In this document: positions 57,101-64,000 of the stretch, in pieces | How positions within the stretch are numbered: position 1 is the first letter of the stretch | Layout of the letters: each line of letters begins with the position of its first letter | NCBI RefSeq assembly: GCF_033958435.1 | Contig: NC_134167.1 | Span: 3,864,001-3,928,000 of the forward strand | Reading direction: 5' to 3' | DNA length: 64,000 bases | Source: Carettochelys insculpta | Lineage: Eukaryota > Chordata > Testudines > Carettochelyidae | Translations under genes and position numbers: made by a program | The notes under the pieces: model-generated | What the model saw: only the letters and a program-made list of their open reading frames with translations | Databases searched by the model: none | Told to the model about the DNA's origin: nothing

Positions 57101-60100
57101 TTCACCCTGCTGCCACAAGTCAGGTGTTCCCAGCTGCAGGGAGGTGCAGAGGAAGGGACTGGCCCTTGCTGCCACTCAAACCCAACTCACGCACCTGAGC
57201 TCCCAGTCTGGTCCTGCACCCCGGTATCAGAGGCCAAGTGTGCCCTGAAGTGATGGGGCCTCCAGGACCCCACAGGCAAATCCTCCTCCTGCATCTCCAG
57301 CTCCTCTCTGGTGCCAGGTGCTGGGTCTGGCTGGGCCGGCTCTCGCTGCTGTGGAGCTCGGCCTGGCCTTTCCACAGAGGGCACCGCCTGCCAGGCAGAG
57401 AGAGGTGTGGCATGAAGCAAGGCACTGTTAATCATTCCCACCCATGCCAGCTGGGCAAAGGAATCCCGGAGCCGAGGAAATGACCCACCTTCCCAGCTCA
57501 TCAGTGGGACCTGAGGAAGCCCTACCAGGGCTGGGATCTAAGGGAACAGAGAACCCCACCTTCCCCCCGGGGGCCTACACCTATGGGGGCTGCAGCACCT
57601 CTTTGGGGCTCACAGATGGACATGCATCTGCACCTTCCCATCCTCCTTCCCTAAGGAATCGGAGCACCCAGCCTGGTGCCCAGCCCCTCTGTGCCCACCC
57701 CCATGCACGGCCAGCCTTACGTTCCCAGCCGGCGGGCCCCACTGCTGGTGCTCCATCGCCTTCTGCTGCTGCTGCAGCTGCAAGTAGGCCCGCTGTAGCT
57801 GGGCGATCTTCTCCAGCATGAGGCAGACGTGCTCCAGGTAGCGCAGGCCCTGGCCTGGGAGAGCTAAGGAGGGGTCTTGCCGCACCTGGGGGATGGCACA
57901 CCACAGAGCATCAGCCACAGAGCGGGGCACAGCGGCCAGGGCAGTTTGTCACAGGGTCAGTCCAGGACCACATGCAGTAACTGCAGGGAGAGGTGGGTGG
58001 GTGCATGGGGGGGCTAGTCACTAGCCCCATCGCCAGGGAGCTCGCTAGGAACACACAGCCAAGGACAAGCTCCACGGTGCAGCCAGGACAGGAGAGGATA
58101 GGTCAGAACTTGCCATGCCGCCTGTGCCGGCTCCTAGCTCCCAGACCCTGCTCCAGCCTCCCACAATGCCAGCGCTAAGGTCCTTGACAGGACCACACCG
58201 CGACATCCCCCTTGTTCCCAGAGGTGGAGGTTGGGTCTGCAGGAGTCCTGGAAGCAGGGAGGCAGTCAGGTCTGCTCCTCCCCCACACCTAGCCTCTTTA
58301 GCCCCTGGCCTGCTGGCCCGGCCCAGCCCCACACGCTCTGGGGAGGCGGCTGGAGAAACAGCAGCAGCTTAAGGGGTTTAGACCAGATTATGAATCTAGG
58401 GCATCCCCCCTTCTGCCCGATGCCGGCTGGCGCCACAGAACTGCACAGGCAGTGGGGGGCGGGGTCCTATGTGAGGGAGGATCCCAGAGGAGATGGAGCT
58501 CAGGGCTTACTCAGAGGCACTTGCCCCACCTTGTTCAACAGCAAGCAAGGAGGCCAGGCTGCAGCAGCAAACTCAGCCGGCTCCATCACTGCCAGAGCTA
58601 GCCGAGCCCCATCCCACCCCCGCTTCCCAGCGGGGAGGCACAGAGCAGTGGAGAGAAGCGCAGCAGAGGGCGGGCTGCGTTCAGGGGCTGGTGACACTTC
58701 TCCGTGGAATGAGGTTACGTTGCCCCAGCTCGCTGGCCCCCTTTGCTGACTGGGGGGCGTTGTGAACTTCCCTCGCAGCAGTGCCCTGCCTGCTGCAACG
58801 TCACAGCAGGTCGCTCCTCACATGCCAATGCCCCGCCCTGGCGCAGGGAACCCCTTCCTTTGTACCCACAGGAACGAGTTCCTCCCATTCTCTCTGGGGA
58901 CACCCCTGCTGAGGCAACAGAGCCAGCTCCCAAGTTCTGCTCAACTTTTGCAGACCTCAGGCAAGTAGCTTTGGCTCTCTGGGCCTCAGTTTCCCCCCCA
59001 GCAGCAGAGTTACAGGATTTCTCAGGAGGACGGTGAGGGTTCCAGGTCATCCCCAGCTCGTTAGCAAGAGCCCTAAGGAGCCATTGCAGACATGCAGCCC
59101 TCAAGCCATGCTGCGTGGGCCAGCACGTGGCATCGGCAGCTCAGAGCAAGGGCTGTGGGGAAGATGGGGGCAGCAGTGAACAGCTGGAGGACAGGAGTAG
59201 AGGGGATCCCAGCCAGTTCCCTTGGAGTGACCCAGAGGACTGGCCCTGCAGGGCCCCACCAGTCCTGGGGGAGCGGGCACTGCACACCGGCCCAAAGAGC
59301 ACCTCAGTCACACAAGCACAGGGCACTGCCTCGCAGGTGAGCAACCACCGGCACACAGACAGTGGCTCCAGGTGAAACCTTGTGAGTAGCACCAGGCAAC
59401 ACCGGTTGGCTACAGCTCGATTCTTGGTGGGACAACACCCAGAACTAGCCCTGACGGGGGGTGCAGGGCACACAATGAACGGGCAGATGCACAAAACACC
59501 CGACAGGTCAAGGTGTTTCGACTCAAACCCATCTGCTGCGCTGGGTCCCGGCACGCAGGACGGCGAGAGGGGCAAGCAGAGGCCGGCAATGTTTCGAAGG
59601 GCCCGGTTTCTGCTGGGAGGCGAGACAAGCTGTCAGGCCTGAAGGGGAGACTGTGGAGCCCCAAATCGGTCACTCACACCAGCAGAATCTGGTCCACTAA
59701 AAGCCAGCACCTCCCTCCTGATCCAAACCGACCCCTCCTGCTGCAGAGCCGCGGCGTGAGACCCAGACGTGTCCCCTGAGCTGCGCCGAAGGCTTTTCCC
59801 ATGCTCTGACCTGCCAGCAACCTGCAACGTGGCTAATCCCTGCTCAGCCCAGCAGTGACGACACCGCCGCCTCGGCAGGTGCGTGCCTGTGCTGGTGTCC
59901 TGGGATGGGGATGGGAAGGGTCTCCCCACGCGGAATGGCCCCACCTGCCCACAGCAAGCGGAGGTGGTGAGAGCCACCCCATCTTCCCTGCCCCCAAGGG
60001 AGGTAGGGAGCGTGCTGGCTCACTCACCCTCACTGTGTCGCACAGGACCTGCCTTTCAGTGGCGGCCCTTACCTAGGGATGCCGCTCCACGCGGAGCCAC

Positions 60101-60885
60101 AGCAGCTCCCCAGAGGCCACGCTGCTGGAAGCCAGTCTGGTGGCAACTGGAGAGGAGGGGAACATTATCCCTCTTCCCAGCCCCCACCAAACCCCAAGAA
60201 AGCCAGGTCCCAGCACTCACCTCTGCCTCCTCCCCGCAGGGCTCAGTGCTCCGCTCCTGCAGGCTCCAGCAGCCGGAGCCGGGCTGACTGTGCCCCTCTG
60301 CAGCCCTGCCTCGACCGCTCAGCCCCTGCAAGCCGCAGGAAGCCAACAGCTCAAGCTCTGCCAGGTTCAGGCTCCGGCGGGCGAGCAGCTTGGGAGAGCG
60401 ACTGGGCGTGTGGAGCGTCCGGGAGCGCTGCACCACCTGGGCCAGCTTCTTGCTGACCGAGAGGCTCTGGAGATGGGCCCGCTCCTGCAGAGGTTCCAGC
60501 TCCCCGGGCCTCTCGGCTTCGGGGCAGCGCTCCTCCGGGCCGCTGGCCGCAGCGGAGGGCTGGAAGCCATCGAGACACTCCAGAGAGAAGCTGCTCTGCG
60601 AGCCCAGCGGGGTGCAGGGCGAGTTCTCGTTGCCGGCCATCTCCACCCCTGAGTCCTCCGACTCGGACTTGAGGAGCCGGCCGCTCTTGGGGAAGAGCCC
60701 CCCAGAGAGGCCAGGGTCTGTGGGTGACCCGGCCTGGCCCCATCCGCCCAGCTCGCTGCTCATTCTGCTGGCCTGCTGCGGCTCGGGAGGGGGCTCAGGG
60801 CTGCCTTCGGAAGCTTCCTGCAGCTTGCGGTAGACGCTGACCGAGGTTAGCACCACGCAGCTCTCCCAGGGCTTCTGTGCACCAG
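54003..60885 (-). CDS. C8orf58: C8orf58 orthologue, conserved protein of unknown function (start exon unresolved)
   Basis: Six exons join in phase: 60221-60885, 57721-57885, 57195-57387, 55746-55858, 55292-55410 and 54003-54105. They give about 451 codons plus an unresolved N terminus; human is about 365. Blocks shared with the human protein as I remember it are CVV...YRKL near the start, [43 protein letters not shown] with [17 protein letters not shown], and the closing [13 protein letters not shown]. Between the blocks the chain is Pro/Ser/Glu-rich and probably disordered. No enzymatic motif, signal peptide or membrane segment is seen. Position next to CCAR2 fits the human order. No function is established that I can name. 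The six exons are secure; the start codon is not. Confidence 0.93.
54106..55291 (-). other. C8orf58: C8orf58 last intron
   Basis: GC-rich intron that happens to stay open in the frame of the last exon, giving a false 375-codon reading to 55130. A short (AC)n tract lies at 54131-54150. No extra exon is needed, since phases match across it. Confidence 0.75.
55292..55410 (-). CDS. C8orf58: C8orf58 exon with the HWGKV block
   Basis: Starts [20 protein letters not shown] after a strong acceptor (cccttgcag) and ends GDSRPY plus AG before gtaagg. It corresponds to human HWDKVKVLLNRI. Confidence 0.93.
55746..55858 (-). CDS. C8orf58: C8orf58 exon
   Basis: Two bases complete Glu, then [20 protein letters not shown], ending SLRLR before gtaggt. 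It bridges the variable exon and the HWGKV exon in phase. Sequence conservation is weak, so support is mainly structural. Confidence 0.75.
55859..57194 (-). other. C8orf58: C8orf58 intron carrying a CR1 fragment
   Basis: Most of this 1.3-kb intron is a CR1 3' piece (56247-57053). The rest shows nothing further. Confidence 0.8.
56247..57053 (-). mobile_element. CR1 3' fragment in a C8orf58 intron
   Basis: Begins with the CR1 tail (CATAGAATCATAGAACACTA) and reads on the - strand through [20 protein letters not shown], the CR1 C-terminal coding region. It ends abruptly near 57053. A (TCTCC)n slippage tract at 56600-56620 and a T run at 56880-56893 interrupt it. Confidence 0.88.
57195..57387 (-). 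CDS. C8orf58: C8orf58 variable exon
   Basis: Starts [20 protein letters not shown], ends DQTGSS plus one base before gtgcgt, and joins both neighbours in phase. It is Pro/Glu-rich and poorly conserved; support comes from splice sites and phase. Confidence 0.78.
57721..57885 (-). CDS. C8orf58: C8orf58 exon with the [11 protein letters not shown] block
   Basis: Fifty-five codons starting [20 protein letters not shown], then a Leu/Gln-rich helix ending in QQQQK, to PPAGN before gtaagg. It is the best-conserved part of the protein, likely a short coiled coil. Confidence 0.93.
57886..60220 (-). other. C8orf58: C8orf58 intron
   Basis: 2.3 kb of GC-rich sequence with many short open frames on both strands. 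Flanking exons join in phase 0, so no coding exon is required. No repeat was recognised. The 333-335 bp introns at 57388-57720 and 55411-55745 are likewise empty. Confidence 0.7.
60221..60885 (-). CDS. C8orf58: C8orf58 exon with the conserved N-terminal half
   Basis: Begins after a cctcgcag acceptor with two bases and [20 protein letters not shown], and runs 221 codons to EEAE before gtgagt. It holds [11 protein letters not shown] and [12 protein letters not shown]. The first in-frame ATG inside it (RMSSEL) lies after conserved residues, so translation probably starts in an upstream exon. Confidence 0.88.
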
Positions 60886-63800
60886 CTGCGAGGCAAGCGA
60901 AACAAACGGGCTGTCAGGGAGGCCAAACCAGATCCCTCCTGTAGAGCTCAGCTCCTTCCCCGTGGCTAGTCACACAGCGCCCACCGCCTCCCTGACTCCC
61001 AAGCCCCAGACCTCACCCTTACCGCTCCGACCAGCCGGAGCCCAGCTCCTGAGCAACCCCTGCACCTGCCAAGGAGAACATCCCAGGGCTGGGCTGGGCG
61101 GGGCCTCTCGGGGAGAAATGCAGCAGAGCACGGAGGGGGGGAGCTCTCGGCAGCCCTGGCACACCAGGGGTACTCACTGCAGCCCCTGCCCCACACACAC
61201 ACAGTACATGCCTGTCCCTTCCTTTCCCAAGGCGTGGGTCCTTCTAGTGCCCCTTGGCAGCCACCTCCTACCCAGGACTGGTCGGTTGGTCAGCCGGGTG
61301 CAGGCCTGTCCCGCCCCAGCTCTGCTCGCCCCCACATCCGGCTCTGCCTTGCTCCACCCACCATTCCTGGTACCCCTTATCTTCCTGCCCAGGCTCCCCT
61401 TGTACCAGCTGTGCCCATGCACCGCAGACACACTGCAGCCCCCCCACTGCTGGGCCTCCCAGCTTGCTGCGCACCCCCTGCCATTCCAGTCCCAGCCTCT
61501 GCCGAGTTCCCGCTGGGTGGCTGGAGACAAAGCCTGTCCCCTCACCGAATCCCCACCCCCGCCATCTCCCAGCCCTTCCCAGGAGCAGCTCAGGAGGGCC
61601 CTGGTAACCTGCCACTTCACCGCCTGCCAGCGCCAGTTCCTCTGCTTCCCGACTGGCCTCAGAGCCGGGGCACACACCACCCCACCACTCGGACCAAAGC
61701 GCTGGGCCCCTGCCCCCGGGTCTGCCCACAGTGAAAGCCCAGGCTCCCTTCCTCGACCCCCAGCCTCCCAGGGGAACAGGGGCGAGGACTCAACCCAGGT
61801 GACCCAGTTCTTAGGGACAGTCCCACTACCTGGGCCTGGTTCTGAGGCTGGTGCTTATTACCTCCACCCTGGTCCTGATTCCACACCCGTGAGCTGCTCC
61901 CCACCCCGAGGGAACGCCGCCCTTGGCCCGGCAGCTCACCTCATCCCAGCCAGAGCCCCCCCGCCCCCAAGCCCTGGGAGGAGCAGCCTCGGGGCAGAGC
62001 TACCCGTCCTCACAGCCTGGGGCAGGTGACCCAGGGGGCTTCCCCCACAGCCAGCCACCTGGCACCGGCCCCTCTCCGCTTGGGGCATTCGTGCCTGGAA
62101 TGTGCAGCCAGGACAGAGCCAGCCCTGCCCTGGCCGCGCAGCACAGAGAGGCTGCTCCAGTCTCTGCAAGGGAAGCTGGGCCCCTCTCTCCACACTGGGA
62201 GCCCTGCCCTGCCCTGGCAGCAGGGTTAAGGACCTGGGTCCTTTGACCGCCAGTGTTCACACCCAGGCCTCTAGCGGAACCAGCCCGGCTCTTCACAGCA
62301 TCCCACGTTTCCCTGCAGACCCCCTGCGGGCCTGACCCTGATCCCGCGCCCCTTGCTGCAGGGCTTTGTCAACAGCTCCCGCCTGCCCCAGCCCCGAGCG
62401 CATTCCTCAGCACTGAGCCAGCCAGGGCTGCCACTGAAACTGCCGCTCTCCCCACCTCACTCCCGGGGCGGGTCCGAGGCGTCCCAGCCCCAGCCAGGGA
62501 GCCGTCAGCAGTGGGAGCTTCCATCCACCACCAGAGCCCTGCTGCTGGGGCAGGGGCTACGCCCACCCTGCTGCACGGAGGGATAACTCCCGGCCCCTCC
62601 TCACGCTGTTTGCACCAGGCCCTCACCACTAGCACGCACAGCCGTGTTCCCTGTCAGCTGAGCGCTTGGGCAGCTGCCCAGTGCTTAGCAGGGTGCCGAC
62701 GGCCACCAGCACGGCTTTCTGCGGTGGTGCACGTCCCCACCTGCTGTGGAGCACGTCATTTATCCCACACCTGGGTGAAGAGAACGAGGGAACTGCTCCC
62801 CGCTGCGCTGAGGGACACAGCCTAGGCCCCACGCTGGCTCAGCCCCGTACCAGGGCAGTTCCTCTGGTGAGCGCCTGACCAGTCACTGCAGGGAGGATAC
62901 GAGTCACCCGGCCTCTGCGGAGACAGACCCTGCCCTGCTCTGCCTGCAGCCCCAGCGCTAGGCCTGCTGGCGGAGCCGACAGCTAGGGACTGGCCTCCCC
63001 ATGAACCCCCAGGTGCGCCTTCGGGCAGGTGATATCACCCAGCCCCGCCTCCCCTCGGCACCCCTGGCACAGTAGAGGCCAGAGGTGGCTTGCTCTGACC
63101 TGTGCCCCCCCTGCAGGGCAGCCACACGGCCTGAGGAGGGCCCAGCAGGGAGCGCGCACAGCCAGGAACGGGCGCCTCATGCTCCCAGTCTCCTCCCACC
63201 CCAGGTGCCCAAACGCCCCCGCGTGGGAGCGTCAGGAAGTGGGGCACCGGGCCAGAGCCCACGAGACAGACTTCTGTTCCCAGGCGGCCCTTTTGGGTCA
63301 CGTGGACGGGAGCCCTCCGGGGGCAGAGCTCCTGCCCAACCCACGTCTCAGCTCGCCACTACGAAGCCAACTGCCAGAGCCAAGAGCTGCATGGGGGCAA
63401 CCAACCAGCCCCACACATTCCGTATTCAGACCCCACACGCAGCCAGCGGGCTCCTAACCAGCCATGCTCTCTGCACCCCTTACGTCAGCTCCTGCCGCAG
63501 CAGCAGGCCCCTGCACTCCAAGCAAACCTGCTGCCTGCCCGAGACACAGCCACAGAGGCACCAACACTCCCAGAACCTTCACAGCAGGGCAGTTAGAGGA
63601 ACTGTTAGGGGCTGGCCCAGAATAAGGCGGGGGGGAACTCAAAGCAGAGCAGCGTCCGATGGGGCCAGGCTTACTCCACACGGGCTTCACTCTGGAGCGG
63701 GTGGAAGTGACAGCACAGACAAGCCCTACGCAGGGAGCGAGATACCCAGCTTTATCCACGCCTACGTGAAACGGCGGAGCTGGTGGCAGCCGAGCGCTCG

Positions 63801-64000
63801 CCATGTACGGGTCGGGCAGGGCAGCGTGGGGCCTGGGCCAACTCCCTCCCTCCCTGCTGGGGAGAGCAGGGCACTGGCACATTGGGCTACCTTAGTGGCT
63901 GTCAGGGCTGGTCGTGTGAGAGGGCATCTCTCCCTGTGCCGTAACAAGGGCGTAGCAAGTCAGGGACGTGCCTTGGGCACATTGCTGAGGGGGCGCCCAT
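60886..64000. other. GC-rich 5' flank of C8orf58
   Basis: No gene supported. The first exon of C8orf58 should lie here on the - strand. One candidate is ATGTTCTCC at about 61082-61090, followed by a weak donor (GGCAG then GTGCAG) that would join in phase, but it has no clear similarity to the human N terminus. Open frames of up to 355 codons (60962-62029) are products of GC bias. PDLIM2 is expected beyond the right edge. Confidence 0.45.

Noticed and set aside
60962..62029. 355-codon open frame on the + strand
   Set aside because: Pro/Ser/Ala-rich, GC-driven frame with other long frames on both strands at the same place; no family features.

Overview
This is a piece of a vertebrate nuclear chromosome, most likely from a turtle. 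The genes are split by GT-AG introns. The gene order BIN3 - CCAR2 - C8orf58 is that of human 8p21.3, read here in reverse. The repeats are CR1 LINEs, MIR/L2-type SINE remnants, hAT transposons and palindromic MITEs of kinds I associate with turtle genomes. No bacterial, viral or organellar gene organisation is present, and no CRISPR array, operon or tRNA/rRNA gene was seen. The turtle assignment is an inference from repeat content; the gene identities rest on reading every exon and on remembered human proteins.

Layout. Positions 1-43658 carry BIN3 on the + strand: coding exons 2-9, with exon 1 (the first two codons and part of the third) lying before the window. The introns are large and repeat-rich; intron 6 alone is 16.7 kb and holds a long degraded CR1. 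Positions 44235-51002 carry the complete coding region of CCAR2 on the - strand, in 19 coding exons that join in phase to about 933 codons. Its CpG-island promoter lies at about 51.0-52.0 kb. Positions 54003-60885 carry six exons of C8orf58 on the - strand, from a conserved N-terminal part to the stop; the start exon was not resolved. Positions 60.9-64 kb are GC-rich with no gene I can support. From human synteny, PDLIM2 should lie beyond the right edge.

How the genes work. BIN3 is a BAR-domain-only membrane/actin adaptor. CCAR2 (DBC1) is a nuclear regulator of SIRT1, HDAC3, transcription and splicing. C8orf58 is a conserved protein of unknown function. They share no known pathway. BIN3 and CCAR2 converge tail to tail, with 576 bp between their stop codons. 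C8orf58 and CCAR2 run in tandem on the same strand.

The least explained structures are: a perfect 51-bp inverted repeat at 34.1 kb, with an imperfect relative at 20.8 kb and single-arm copies nearby; a MITE nested in an older MITE at 16.4-16.8 kb; a hAT element with a probable 8-bp target duplication at 2.4 kb; and two coding-looking open frames in the 3' flank of C8orf58. Nothing in the window looks like a new multi-gene system.
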